From contig SVGL01000001.1 of assembly GCA_015056325.1 (NCBI GenBank), positions 300,552 to 364,551 of the forward strand: a stretch of DNA of 64,000 bases, read 5' to 3'. This document shows, piece by piece, positions 9,666 to 18,134 of the stretch; position 1 is the first letter of the stretch; the number at the start of each line of letters is the position of its first letter. This DNA comes from Clostridiales bacterium (GTDB lineage: Bacteria > Bacillota > Clostridia > Christensenellales > Aristaeellaceae). A program made the translations under genes and the position numbers. The notes beneath the pieces were generated by a model. It was not told the origin of the DNA, searched no databases, and saw only the letters and a list, made by a program, of their open reading frames with translations.

Positions 9666-10503
9666 ATGGGTCAGAATGGCCCGGCAGTACGGTTCTCTTG
9701 CGGAAGCAGCAGTCTGTGTACAAGCGCAGGAAAGCGGCGTTTCCAAGGAGAAGGTGCGTGGGATTATGAAGCATCACCTTCAGTGTATGCAGGAGGCCGT
9801 GCAGAACGGCATGGATGCGAAGCTGCGTTCTGTTTCCGGGCTGACCGGCGGACAGGCAGCCCTGCTGATGGCTTATTACCAGAAGGGACGTTCCTTGTGC
9901 GGTTCCATCCTGGGAAAGGCGGAGGCGTATGCCTTGGCCACGGCTGAGTGCAACGCATGCATGGGCAAGATTGTTGCTGCTCCCACAGCGGGCGCCTGTG
10001 GTATTCTGCCGGGTGCGATCATTGCCATGATGGAGGAGAAGGGCGTCACCGAAGAACAGGCTGTGGAGGCGCTCTTTGTGGCTGCGGTTGTGGGCCAGTC
10101 CATTGCGACGCAGTCCAGCATCTCCGGTGCGGAGGGCGGCTGTCAGGCCGAGTGCGGCTCCGCTGCTGCCATGGCTGCTGCTGCGCTGACTTATCTCCAG
10201 GGCGGAAATGAGCAGCAGTGTGCCGATGCGGCAGCCTTTGCGCTGATGAACCTTCTTGGTTTGGTCTGCGATCCCGTGGGCGGCCTGGTAGAGGTTCCCT
10301 GTGTATATCGAAATGTTGGCTCCTCCGGTGTGGCCTTTACTGCGGCTGACATGGTTCTTTCCGGAATCTGCTGCCCGATCGACCCGGATGAGGTCATCCT
10401 GGCCATGAAGGAAGTGGGAGATGCGCTGCCTGCATCCTTGCGTGAGACTGGGGAGGGCGGCTGCGCGGCATGCGGGAGCATCTGCGCACGCCTTGGAATG
10501 TAA
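9646..10503 (+). CDS. sdaAA: L-serine ammonia-lyase, iron-sulfur-dependent, alpha subunit
   Basis: 285 residues. Cys residues expected to hold the Fe-S cluster lie in GCQAECGSA and LVCDPVGG, with another in the C-terminal Cys-rich end (GGCAACGSIC). The glycine-rich core (AAPTAGACGILPG) is the family signature. It pairs with the beta subunit at 8302 for serine catabolism to pyruvate. The ATG lies 20 bases inside the end of comF, with a GAAAGG-like site upstream, so all three are read as one coupled unit. The GH4 gene follows after 22 bases. Confidence 0.95.
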   Translation: MDYTLREWVRMARQYGSLAEAAVCVQAQESGVSKEKVRGIMKHHLQCMQEAVQNGMDAKLRSVSGLTGGQAALLMAYYQKGRSLCGSILGKAEAYALATAECNACMGKIVAAPTAGACGILPGAIIAMMEEKGVTEEQAVEALFVAAVVGQSIATQSSISGAEGGCQAECGSAAAMAAAALTYLQGGNEQQCADAAAFALMNLLGLVCDPVGGLVEVPCVYRNVGSSGVAFTAADMVLSGICCPIDPDEVILAMKEVGDALPASLRETGEGGCAACGSICARLGM

Positions 10504-10525
10504 AACGTCGCAAGGAGATGAGTTT

Positions 10526-12070
10526 ATGAATCTGAAGAAGTTCAAGGTGGCCTTTATTGGCGCGGGATCCATCGGGTTTACCCGTGGTCTGCTGGCGGAC
10601 TTGCTGGCTGTGCCGGAGTTCAGGGAAATCGAAATTGCCTTTATGGATATCAATCCCCGCAATCTGGACATGGTGTATCAGCTGTGCCAGCGGGATATTG
10701 AGGCCAATGGGCTGAACATCAAGATCTACGCGACCCTTGATCGCCGCGAGGCCCTCAAGGGAGCCAAGTATGTCATCGACTGCGCCCGCATCGGCCTCCT
10801 GGACGCCTTCGAGCTGGACGTCAACATCCCCCTCAAATACGGCGTGGATCAGTGCGTGGGTGACACCTTGTGCGCGGGCGGCATCATGTATGCCCAGCGT
10901 GACATTGCCATGCTGGAGTGCATGTGCCGTGACATTCATGAGGTGGCTGCTCCGGGCTGCATGCTGCTCAACTACACCAACCCCAATGCCATGGTTACCT
11001 GGTATTGCAACAAGTACGGAAAAGTACCGACGGTCGGTCTGTGCCACGGTGTGCAGGGCGGCCATGCGCTGATTGCCAAGGCGCTTGGATACAAGCAGGA
11101 TGAGATTGACATTGTCTGCGCGGGTATCAACCACATGACGTGGTACCTGTCTGTCAAGCACAATGGCGAGGAATTGAATGGCAAGCTGCTGGCAGCTCTC
11201 CAGGCTGATGAAGAGATCGCCAAGACGGAGAAGGTCCGCATTGACATGATGAAGCGCTTCGGTTACTTCTCCACCGAGTCCAACGGCCACCTCTCTGAAT
11301 ATGTGGCCTGGTACCGCAAGCGTCCGGATGAGATCCGCCGCTGGATCGACCTGGGCGTGTGGATCAACGGCGAAACCGGCGGCTACCTGCGCGTCTGCAC
11401 CGAAGGCCGCAACTGGTTCGAGACGGACTTCCCCAACTGGCTCAAGGAGCCGCCGAAGGTTTACGCAGCGGAGAATCGCTCCCAGGAGCATGGCAGCTGG
11501 ATCATTGAATCCATCGAAACCGGACGCGTCTACCGCGGCCATTTCAATGTGGTGAACAACGGCGTCATCACCAATCTGCCTGATGACTGCGTTGTCGAGG
11601 TGCCCGGCTTCGTGGATACCTTTGGCATCAATACGCCCGTGCTGGGTGATCTTCCTCTGGGCTGCGCGGCCTGCTGCCAGTCAAATATCACCGTGCAGCG
11701 CCTCGCGGTAGAGGCTGCCGCCCATGCGGACGTCAACCTGCTCCGACAGGCAATGATGATGGATCCGCTTGTGGGCGCTGTGTGCAATACCGAGGAAATC
11801 TGGCAGATGGTGGATGAGATGCTGATTGCTCAGGCGGAATGGCTGCCCCAGTACGCCGAGGAAATCGAACGCGCCAAGGCACGCTGGGCAAAGGCGGAGG
11901 CGGAAGGTACGCTGATTCCTCCCATCGTGACGGAAGGTGCAGCGCGCCTGCATACAAAAACGGTGGAGGAGATGGCTGCTGACAAGGCGGCTGCCCGAAA
12001 GAATGCTGCCGAGGCAGACAAGGCTAAAGAGCGCCCTTCTGAGAAGAAGATTTACACCACAGGTCGCTGA
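10526..12070 (+). CDS. Glycoside hydrolase family 4 (alpha-galactosidase/alpha-glucosidase type)
   Basis: 514 residues from the ATG at 10526, preceded by AAGGAGATGAG. GH4 enzymes use NAD and a divalent metal in an oxidation-elimination mechanism. The nucleotide-binding motif is FIGAGSIGF near the N-terminus. The metal and active-site region contains CHGVQGG and AGINHMTWY, and a FGYFSTESNGHLSEY block is typical of alpha-galactosidase-like members. The cytoplasmic location suits hydrolysis of imported disaccharides. The C-terminal tail is rich in Ala, Lys and Glu. It is co-transcribed with the serine dehydratase genes. Family is secure; galactoside versus glucoside specificity is not. Confidence 0.92.
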   Translation: MNLKKFKVAFIGAGSIGFTRGLLADLLAVPEFREIEIAFMDINPRNLDMVYQLCQRDIEANGLNIKIYATLDRREALKGAKYVIDCARIGLLDAFELDVNIPLKYGVDQCVGDTLCAGGIMYAQRDIAMLECMCRDIHEVAAPGCMLLNYTNPNAMVTWYCNKYGKVPTVGLCHGVQGGHALIAKALGYKQDEIDIVCAGINHMTWYLSVKHNGEELNGKLLAALQADEEIAKTEKVRIDMMKRFGYFSTESNGHLSEYVAWYRKRPDEIRRWIDLGVWINGETGGYLRVCTEGRNWFETDFPNWLKEPPKVYAAENRSQEHGSWIIESIETGRVYRGHFNVVNNGVITNLPDDCVVEVPGFVDTFGINTPVLGDLPLGCAACCQSNITVQRLAVEAAAHADVNLLRQAMMMDPLVGAVCNTEEIWQMVDEMLIAQAEWLPQYAEEIERAKARWAKAEAEGTLIPPIVTEGAARLHTKTVEEMAADKAAARKNAAEADKAKERPSEKKIYTTGR

Positions 12071-12087
12071 AAGAGAGGGGATATCCC

Positions 12088-13134
12088 ATGCGGACGAAGC
12101 TCCTGGCCCTCAGGCTGCAGCGACAGCAGCTTGTTACGCCTGTGGCTGCAGCGGGTTATGACGCGCTTTACCGGGATTTGCAGCCAGGCATGAATCTGTA
12201 CTGGCATGGCTTCGGTCAGCCACCCGAATGTACCTTCCGCGCGGACTTTGACGATGTGGACTACAACCGTCAGCGGCAGGCGCGGCGGCAGCTCGTCAAG
12301 GGGCGCTTCGCCGGCGGCAACCTGGGGTGGATTGTGCCGGAGGATTTTCCGTTATTTGCTGCGCTATACCGCAAGCCCATCCTCCTGATGGATGATGTTC
12401 AGCTGACCATCATGACGCTGATTGAACGTATGGGCCCGCTGAACATACAGCAGATCAAGGAGGAAACCGGCTACCTGGTGAAGGTAATCACGCCTGCGCT
12501 GCACCGGCTGCAGGAGGCCTTCCTGCTTTACGAGGATCAGTACGACGGCGAGTGGGACAGGGCTTGGTATCGCTTTGAGGAGATGTTCCCGGAGCATGAT
12601 TTGAACCGGTACACGCGGGCGGAGGCGTTGGAGATTATCCTGCAGCGCTTTGCATACCGTATGGCCTGGTTTGACACGAAGATGGCCAAGTCCTTCTATA
12701 AGCTTCCAGAGAAGGAAATCAAGCAGGCCTGTGCCAGGCTGGCAGAACAAGGTGCGTTTACAGCGGTGGACAACGGATACATGCTGTCAAGCGACGTGGA
12801 AATGCTGGATGATGTGCAGCAGGTGTTTCCGCAGGTATTGGCGTTTCACCGGAATGATTTCCTCGTCCGTGCTTTTGATCATGAATTAAAAAACAGGTTT
12901 AAGCCTCTGTATGATGCGCTGCCCTACGATCACGATCCGCAGTATTATTTGCTGGTGGACGGCGAATTCCGGGCCGTATCGGTGGGGCATTTCCGCTATG
13001 GACCCTACGAAATACATGACATTGTGTGTGATTCGCCGGACATGTGGGCACGCAAGGACGAAATCTGCGCTGCCGTGCTGAAGGAGAATCCGGGTGCTGT
13101 GATACAGCGATTTATGAGTCAGCCGCAATCATGA
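12088..13134 (+). CDS. Winged-helix protein resembling AlkZ/YcaQ DNA glycosylases
   Basis: 348 residues, ATG preceded by GAGAGGGG. The central part (about 108-152, MTLIERMGPLNIQQIKEETG onward) looks like a winged-helix module of the HTH_42 type. The N-terminal part has YWHGFGQPP and many Arg/Gln residues. The overall plan, tandem winged helices plus a C-terminal beta part, recalls AlkZ (YcaQ) glycosylases, which unhook interstrand crosslinks. I do not see a clear QxQ or QxR catalytic motif, so DNA-repair activity is uncertain. It ends the sda operon, 17 bases after GH4, before a shared terminator. Confidence 0.55.
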   Translation: MRTKLLALRLQRQQLVTPVAAAGYDALYRDLQPGMNLYWHGFGQPPECTFRADFDDVDYNRQRQARRQLVKGRFAGGNLGWIVPEDFPLFAALYRKPILLMDDVQLTIMTLIERMGPLNIQQIKEETGYLVKVITPALHRLQEAFLLYEDQYDGEWDRAWYRFEEMFPEHDLNRYTRAEALEIILQRFAYRMAWFDTKMAKSFYKLPEKEIKQACARLAEQGAFTAVDNGYMLSSDVEMLDDVQQVFPQVLAFHRNDFLVRAFDHELKNRFKPLYDALPYDHDPQYYLLVDGEFRAVSVGHFRYGPYEIHDIVCDSPDMWARKDEICAAVLKENPGAVIQRFMSQPQS

Positions 13135-13137
13135 ACA

Positions 13138-13175
13138 ATGACCGCCCTGCTTCTGTGCAGAGCGGTCATTTCTTA
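13138..13175 (+). terminator. Terminator between the AlkZ-like and NUDIX genes
   Basis: TGACCGC pairs with GCGGTCA around an inner CTGC/GCAG stem, followed by TTTCTTATTT. The two genes converge here, so it may serve both. Confidence 0.75.
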
Positions 13176-13628
13176 TTTCAGCATCAGATTCCAGTCATCG
13201 CCGTTTGGTTCATACCAGATCTCGCTGTGTTCGTTACCCAAATACACATCGAAATACAGCTCCATGCCCTCCACCATCTGCCCGGCACGCATCTCGTCGA
13301 CGGTCATCCAGGCGATGTCACCCTCTTCGGAGGAATGCAGCTCGCCCTCGTATTCAGTGGCGGTGTAGAGCAGCACCAGATAGCGGCTGCCGTCCTTCTG
13401 CATCCAGCTCTTGGTGCCGACGAGCTTCGGCTGGCGGATGGTCAGGCCTGTTTCTTCCTGCATCTCGCGGATGACGCTGTCCACCAGGGATTCGCCCGGC
13501 TCCACATGACCGCCAGGGAAGGTTAGTCCGCCCCAGTCGGGATCGCGGCGGTTCTGCACCAGCACCTTGCCGTCAGCGCGGGTGAGCATGCACATGTTGG
13601 TCAGCTCAATCGGATGTGTTTTCCCCAT
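13173..13628 (-). CDS. NUDIX hydrolase (MutT-like, possible 8-oxo-dGTP diphosphatase)
   Basis: 151 residues. A complete Nudix box is visible (GHVEPGESLVDSVIREMQEE, then TGL), matching GX5EX7REUXEEXGU and providing the Mg-binding glutamates. The protein is close in shape to the YjhB/MutT-like proteins that clean nucleotide pools. It is the last gene of a seven-gene minus-strand operon starting at proA, 11 bases after the AAC(6')-like gene, with an AGGAGG-like site. The exact nucleotide substrate cannot be read from sequence. Confidence 0.9.
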   Translation of the reverse strand: MGKTHPIELTNMCMLTRADGKVLVQNRRDPDWGGLTFPGGHVEPGESLVDSVIREMQEETGLTIRQPKLVGTKSWMQKDGSRYLVLLYTATEYEGELHSSEEGDIAWMTVDEMRAGQMVEGMELYFDVYLGNEHSEIWYEPNGDDWNLMLK

Positions 13629-13639
13629 ACGGTTCCTCC

Positions 13640-14074
13640 TTACAGCTTCTTGGCGAACCAGATGGTACGGCCCATCTCGATAAAGCCATTCTTCAGATGC
13701 CAGGTCAGGCTGTCGTGGTTATCGATCTCACAGTCACTGGCGAATTCGGAGCAGCCTAGGCTTTTTGCCCATTCCTCGCAGGCGGAGAGGAGTGCCCGCG
13801 CCACACCGCTGCGGCGGTAGGCGGTATCCACATAGATGCCCTCCAGGAATCCTACAGGGCTGGTTTCGCAGCCCTCCACATAATCATGGCGCAGCTGGCA
13901 CTGGGCAAAACCGATGGCCTGTTCGCCGTCAAATGCGAGGAAACACGCCGCTTCGGAAGAGGCGGTCAGCGTTGAGAATTCAGGGGCTAATTCGACAGGA
14001 TCATGTTCCCACATGCGGGATGCAAGCTTTGCCAGGGTCAGGCTGTCAGCAGGTGTGGCTTTGCGGATGTTCAT
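13640..14074 (-). CDS. GNAT acetyltransferase resembling aminoglycoside 6'-N-acetyltransferase AAC(6')-I
   Basis: 144 residues. The GNAT fold is evident: an RxxGVA acetyl-CoA loop (YRRSGVARALL), preceded by FLEGIYV in strand 4. Blocks LRHDYVEGCETSPVGFLEGI and LGCSEFASD closely recall chromosomal AAC(6')-Iy/Iz-type enzymes (RHDYVNGCDSSPV and GCREMASD, from memory). Those acetylate the 6'-amine of aminoglycosides, though many chromosomal relatives have other native substrates. GAGGTG precedes the ATG, and the gene lies 9 bases after mnmM in an ordinary operon with no mobile element. Resistance function is an inference. Confidence 0.78.
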   Translation of the reverse strand: MNIRKATPADSLTLAKLASRMWEHDPVELAPEFSTLTASSEAACFLAFDGEQAIGFAQCQLRHDYVEGCETSPVGFLEGIYVDTAYRRSGVARALLSACEEWAKSLGCSEFASDCEIDNHDSLTWHLKNGFIEMGRTIWFAKKL

Positions 14075-14083
14075 TGTATCACC

Positions 14084-14650
14084 TCACTGCTTCTGAATCA
14101 CAAAGCATTCCGGTGCGCCGGGCCCCGCGTTGAGGAAGCGGTGGTGCAGCACGTTGAATTCCTGTGGGCGAAGTGTTGAAAGCCAATCCATCAGGGCAAA
14201 ACGCTCACGGTCCCCCTCATCATGGCCGGGATATGCGCAGACGGTGCACACGCCGCCCTTTACCAAAAGGGACAGTGCTGCGGAGATGGCAACCTGCGTC
14301 GTCTCCCAGAGGGTGGTAATGGACTTATCGCCGCCGGGCAGCCAGCCCAGGTTGAACACAGCGGCCTTGATGGGCTCATGCACGCGGTTGGCGATATTCT
14401 GATGACCCTCAGCGTAGAGCTCGCAGCGTTCCAGCAGGCTGTTGTCCAGCAGCAGCGCGGAGGTGCGGCCGACCGCGTCTTTCTGGATGTCAAAGCCGAT
14501 GACCTTGCCGGTGGGCCCGATCAGCTCCGCCAGCATGACAGTGTCATGGCCGTTGCCGAGGGTTGCGTCGATGACGGTATCGCCCTCCTGAATCACCTGA
14601 TGCAGTACATCCGACGCGATCCAGCGGGCACTTCTGAGTTCATATGCCAT
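14084..14650 (-). CDS. mnmM: tRNA (5-aminomethyl-2-thiouridine) methyltransferase MnmM (YtqB family)
   Basis: 188 residues. Class I SAM-binding motifs are present: motif I VIDATLGNGHDT and an acidic motif GFDIQKD. The family signature FNLGWLPGGDKSITT is present. YtqB/MnmM methylates nm5s2U to mnm5s2U at the wobble base of tRNA in Gram-positive bacteria. Older annotations call it a putative rRNA methylase. It starts with ATG after AAGGAG, following an unusual hairpin-rich spacer after rluB. Assignment by motif is strong. Confidence 0.88.
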   Translation of the reverse strand: MAYELRSARWIASDVLHQVIQEGDTVIDATLGNGHDTVMLAELIGPTGKVIGFDIQKDAVGRTSALLLDNSLLERCELYAEGHQNIANRVHEPIKAAVFNLGWLPGGDKSITTLWETTQVAISAALSLLVKGGVCTVCAYPGHDEGDRERFALMDWLSTLRPQEFNVLHHRFLNAGPGAPECFVIQKQ

Positions 14651-14663
14651 GCCTACAACTCCT

Positions 14664-14738
14664 TAATCGGCCTGTCACGCTTTCAGCGCGTCAGGCTACG
14701 CTTTGCGAATGCAAGCATTCGCGATCGCTAATCGGCCT
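14664..14738. repeat. Hairpin element between rluB and mnmM bounded by 10-bp direct repeats
   Basis: TAATCGGCCT occurs at 14664-14673 and 14729-14738. Between them lie two inverted repeats: a short CGCT/AGCG stem near 14677-14688, and the 18-base palindrome GCGAATGCAAGCATTCGC at 14705-14722. There is no coding potential. It could be a short REP/MITE-like insertion or a processing site. Confidence 0.5.
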
Positions 14739-15457
14739 TAACGCCCGATCTCCTTCAGCTTCTTGACTTCGACATCGGTCAGGCGGCGCCATTGACCACG
14801 GGGCAGGTCATGCAGCTTGATGGTGGCGAATCCAACACGCTTGAGGCTGACGACCTCATGGCCGATGGCGGAGAACATGCGGCGCACCTGTCGGTTGCGG
14901 CCCTCGTGGATGGATACCAGCAGCACAGAGGAGAAGGCCTCGTAACGGACTAGATGGACGTCCGCGGGGGAGGTCATGCGACCATCGTCGAGCTGAACGC
15001 CGGCACGCAGACGACGGATTTCCTCGTCGGTCACGCGGTTGGAAACCTTCACCAAGTACTCCTTATCCACCTCGCGGGAAGGATGCAGCAGGTTGTTCAT
15101 CAGGTCGCCATCGTTGGTGAGGAGGATGAGGCCCTCGCTATCGTAGTCCAGACGGCCCACAGGGTAGAGGCGCACCGGATAATCGCGGAACTTGTCCATG
15201 ACGGTAGCGCGGCCCTCAGGATCGGTGACGGTAGTCACCTCGCCGATGGGTTTGTTGTAGGCAAGGTAGTGCTTCTCTTCCTCCAGGCGGCAAAGGTTGC
15301 CGTCCACGGTCACCTTGTCGTGGAGCTCGTCAACCTGCACGCCCATCTCGGTAATCACCATGCCGTTGACGGCCACGCGGCCTTCAGCGATCATCTTTTC
15401 CGCGTTGCGGCGGGAAGCCACACCGGACAGAGCAAGGTACTTTTGCAGTCTCATCAT
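14738..15457 (-). CDS. rluB: Ribosomal large-subunit pseudouridine synthase, RluB/RsuA family
   Basis: 239 residues. An N-terminal S4 RNA-binding domain (MRLQKYLALSGVASRRNAEK, about 1-60) precedes the synthase domain, whose catalytic Asp lies in GRLDYDSEGLILLTNDG. RluB modifies a uridine near the peptidyl-transferase region of 23S rRNA; RsuA, a close relative, acts on 16S. The lack of an N-terminal extension and the GRLDYDSEGL form favour RluB. It starts 7 bases after the GNAT gene in the proA operon. Confidence 0.9.
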   Translation of the reverse strand: MMRLQKYLALSGVASRRNAEKMIAEGRVAVNGMVITEMGVQVDELHDKVTVDGNLCRLEEEKHYLAYNKPIGEVTTVTDPEGRATVMDKFRDYPVRLYPVGRLDYDSEGLILLTNDGDLMNNLLHPSREVDKEYLVKVSNRVTDEEIRRLRAGVQLDDGRMTSPADVHLVRYEAFSSVLLVSIHEGRNRQVRRMFSAIGHEVVSLKRVGFATIKLHDLPRGQWRRLTDVEVKKLKEIGR

Positions 15458-15464
15458 TTCAATA

Positions 15465-16028
15465 TCAGCCTTTCTGGTTCAGTCGGTAGAAGTAGAGCAA
15501 GGAAGCCCGGCGGGATTTGGGCTTGATGCGTTCATCGGGGGATTGGCTGAGAACCATTTGGTCGAAGCCGTGGAGTGTGAAGCCTTCATGCTCCAGGAAC
15601 TGGCACATACCGGGATTGGTATCCGTGCAGGAAACTCGCAGGCCGTATAGCTCACGCTTCTTTGCAAAGGATGCACACTTATCCAGCAGCATCCGCCCTG
15701 CACCCTGGCGGCGGTAGGCGGCATCCACACGGATGTCCAGCACGTCTGCCCAGCCGTTTGGGTTCATGGTGACTGCCGCACCGCCAATATACTTTTCGCC
15801 TTCAAAGGCGCCGTAGAATGCACTGCTTTCGTCCTGCACGAGAAAGGCGGGTTCAGCGTAGCTTACCGGTGGAAAGAGTCTCCATTCAGGCTTGGGCAGC
15901 GCGCCGTAGTCGAGATGCATTCCCATACGTCCGATTCGGAGAATGGCGTCCTCCGTGACAAGTTGGGAGTCTGCCAACTCCTGCACCTGATGCAGGGTTT
16001 CCGGCTTAATTCGGCGGACGATCAGCAT
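15465..16028 (-). CDS. GNAT family N-acetyltransferase
   Basis: 187 residues from the ATG at 16028, preceded by CAGGAGGGATCCC. The acetyl-CoA loop is YRRQGAGRMLL (R-x-x-G-x-G/A) with strand 4 WADVLDIRVD before it. The C-terminal half contains GLRVSCTDTNPGMCQFLEHE, typical of GNAT proteins with a kinked strand 5. The substrate is unknown. It is the third gene of the proA operon, between a HAD phosphatase and rluB. Confidence 0.85.
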   Translation of the reverse strand: MLIVRRIKPETLHQVQELADSQLVTEDAILRIGRMGMHLDYGALPKPEWRLFPPVSYAEPAFLVQDESSAFYGAFEGEKYIGGAAVTMNPNGWADVLDIRVDAAYRRQGAGRMLLDKCASFAKKRELYGLRVSCTDTNPGMCQFLEHEGFTLHGFDQMVLSQSPDERIKPKSRRASLLYFYRLNQKG

Positions 16029-16053
16029 GGGATCCCTCCTGTTCTTGGGTACA

Positions 16054-16710
16054 TCAGTGCCAATGGAGTATGCGGCCATCGGGGATGGCCTTCACCAGCT
16101 TACCTTTGGGGTTCACAAGATTGGGACTGGCGGTCAGCAGCAGCATGGGGGCATCGGAAGGGGAGTCGCCATAACCGGCAGAATGCTCCTTGTCGATAGA
16201 CAAGTTGCGTTCCTTCAGCCATTCCTGGATGCGGCGTACCTTCTCCTCGCCCTTGCAGTTCTTGCCGATTTTGCCTGTGTATCTGCCGTCTGCCACCTCA
16301 CAGGTGGTACTGATGACGGCGTCAATGGGCAGAAATTCCGGCAAAACCTTCATATACAGATCGCTGGATGCGCTGACGATGATGATCTGGGCACCCAGCT
16401 CGCGGAGTCGGAAGAGCTCGGGTGCAGCGTCCTCAAAGAATGCATTCTGCTGCACATCCCGGAAGAAATCCCGGGCCAGCTCGTCCATCTCTTCCACCGT
16501 GCGGCCCTTGATATAGGAAAGGGTCCATTCTTTCACAGCGCGGCCGGAGGAGGGCTGTATCTTCCAGCGCAGGAAGCCGGCAGCTGCCTTGAATAGCTGG
16601 ATTTTCGGAGCATAGCCGCGCTTGATGCAGTACAAGAGGTAGGGGAAGATCGAATCACCCTTGGCCAGGGTGTCGTCGAAGTCAAAGAAGGCAAAGGGGG
16701 TGGGGGTCAT
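16054..16710 (-). CDS. HAD-IB family phosphatase (SerB-like)
   Basis: About 218 residues, with ATG at 16710 overlapping the proA stop (TGATG). Motif I is FFDFDDTLAKGDS, with both Asp residues of an active phosphatase; motif II is IIVSASSD; motif IV is GYGDSPSDAPML. The helical insertion after motif I and the family's C-terminal pattern match HAD-IB hydrolases related to phosphoserine phosphatase and the CicA/NapD1 group. The substrate could be phosphoserine or a phospholipid head group. Coupling to proA suggests amino-acid metabolism but does not prove it. Confidence 0.85.
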   Translation of the reverse strand: MTPTPFAFFDFDDTLAKGDSIFPYLLYCIKRGYAPKIQLFKAAAGFLRWKIQPSSGRAVKEWTLSYIKGRTVEEMDELARDFFRDVQQNAFFEDAAPELFRLRELGAQIIIVSASSDLYMKVLPEFLPIDAVISTTCEVADGRYTGKIGKNCKGEEKVRRIQEWLKERNLSIDKEHSAGYGDSPSDAPMLLLTASPNLVNPKGKLVKAIPDGRILHWH

Positions 16711-18017
16711 CACAGCGGACACTCCTCGTTCAGCAGTTTATGGGTGTACTTGCGCTCGCCGGACTTCATTTCCGCCATCAGCTGGCCAGAGCCCAGGAGC
16801 TTATACTTATAGGTGGTCAGGCCCTCCAAGCCCATGGGGCCGCGGGCGTGGATCTTTCCGGTGGCAATGCCAACCTCCGCGCCGAAACCGTAGACGAAGC
16901 CGTCGGCAAAGCGGGTGGACACATTATGATACACGCCGGCGGAGTCAACGCGGGTCATAAAAGCCTGGGCGGCGGCAACATTCTCGGTGACGATGCAGTC
17001 GGTATGACCGCTGCCATAATGGTTGATGTGCTCGATGGCTGCGTTCAAATCGTCCACCACGCGGATAGAAAGGGTGTAGTCTAAATATTCGGTAGCCCAG
17101 TCGGCGGCGGTGGCTGGCTTCGCAGGAATGATAGCCCGGACCGCCTCGTCGCCCAGCAGGCGGACGTTTTTTGCCTGCATGGGGTGCAGGAGCTTGGGGA
17201 GAAAGTCTGCCGCAATGTCGCGGTGCACCAGCAGCGTCTCCATGGCGTTGCAGACACTCACGTTCTGCGCTTTGCTGTCAACTGCGATGGATACAGCCAT
17301 ATCCACATCGGCGGCCTTGTCCACATACAAATGGCAGATGCCGTCGGCATGACCCAGAACGGGGATGCGGCTGTTGTCCATGATGTAGCGCACAAACTCG
17401 TTGCTGCCTCGGGGAATGATCAGGTCAATCATCTCATCCTCCTTGAGCATGGCGGCGACGTCGTCGCGGGTGGTCAGCAGCTGTGCGAAATCAGAGGGAA
17501 GACCGACGGCCGCGGCGGCCTGGCGCAGGCAGTTGCACAGCACTTGATTGGTGAGAAGGGCTTCACGTCCGCCCTTGAGAAGAACCGCATTGCCGCTCTT
17601 GAGCGCCAGGGAGGCAATCTGCACCAGTGCATCGGGGCGGCTCTCGAAGATCACGCCGATGACGCCGATGGGGCAGGCTACGCGGTAGAGCTTCAAACCT
17701 TCAGTCAGCTCACGGGCATAGGTGGTCTTGCCGATGGGGTCAGGGAGCGCGGCGAGGGCTTCCAGTCCCTCGGTAACAGCGGCCAGCTTCTCCTCACGGA
17801 AGGTCAGGCGCTTGAGCAGCGGTGCGGCGAGACCGTCAGCCGTGGCCTGGGCAACATCTGCATCATTCGCAGCGAAAATCTCGTTTTTGTGGGTATTGAG
17901 CACCTGTGCCATGGCCAGCAGGGCAGAATTGCGCTGGGTCAGGTCTGCTGCAGCTAAAGTCAGCGCGGCCTCGCGGCTGGCATGGGCCATCTGGTGGAGG
18001 TCTTTCAACAAAATCAC
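16710..18017 (-). CDS. proA: Glutamate-5-semialdehyde dehydrogenase (gamma-glutamyl phosphate reductase)
   Basis: About 435 residues. It catalyses the NADPH-dependent reduction in proline biosynthesis. The catalytic Cys is in QNVSVCNAMETLLVH (residue 256 from the longest start), and family blocks GVIFESRPD, LKGGREA and IPRGSNEFV are all present. The longest start is GTG at 18017, but a GAGAGGTGA site fits TTG at 18011 or 18008 better. proB, the usual partner, is not next to it. It leads a seven-gene operon of mixed function. Confidence 0.95.
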   Translation of the reverse strand: MILLKDLHQMAHASREAALTLAAADLTQRNSALLAMAQVLNTHKNEIFAANDADVAQATADGLAAPLLKRLTFREEKLAAVTEGLEALAALPDPIGKTTYARELTEGLKLYRVACPIGVIGVIFESRPDALVQIASLALKSGNAVLLKGGREALLTNQVLCNCLRQAAAAVGLPSDFAQLLTTRDDVAAMLKEDEMIDLIIPRGSNEFVRYIMDNSRIPVLGHADGICHLYVDKAADVDMAVSIAVDSKAQNVSVCNAMETLLVHRDIAADFLPKLLHPMQAKNVRLLGDEAVRAIIPAKPATAADWATEYLDYTLSIRVVDDLNAAIEHINHYGSGHTDCIVTENVAAAQAFMTRVDSAGVYHNVSTRFADGFVYGFGAEVGIATGKIHARGPMGLEGLTTYKYKLLGSGQLMAEMKSGERKYTHKLLNEECPL

Positions 18018-18066
18018 CTCTCATGCATAAAAACTCAACATACATTATAGCATGAAAAGGTGGTAC

Positions 18067-18095
18067 TTGCAATCGCAAAACAATTGTGCTATAAT
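18067..18095 (+). promoter_or_regulatory. Promoter of smpB
   Basis: TTGCAA (18067-18072), 17-base spacer, TATAAT (18090-18095). Confidence 0.85.
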
Positions 18096-18134
18096 CAAAT
18101 TCCGCAAAAGTGCAGGCAGGAAGGAGTGATTTTG

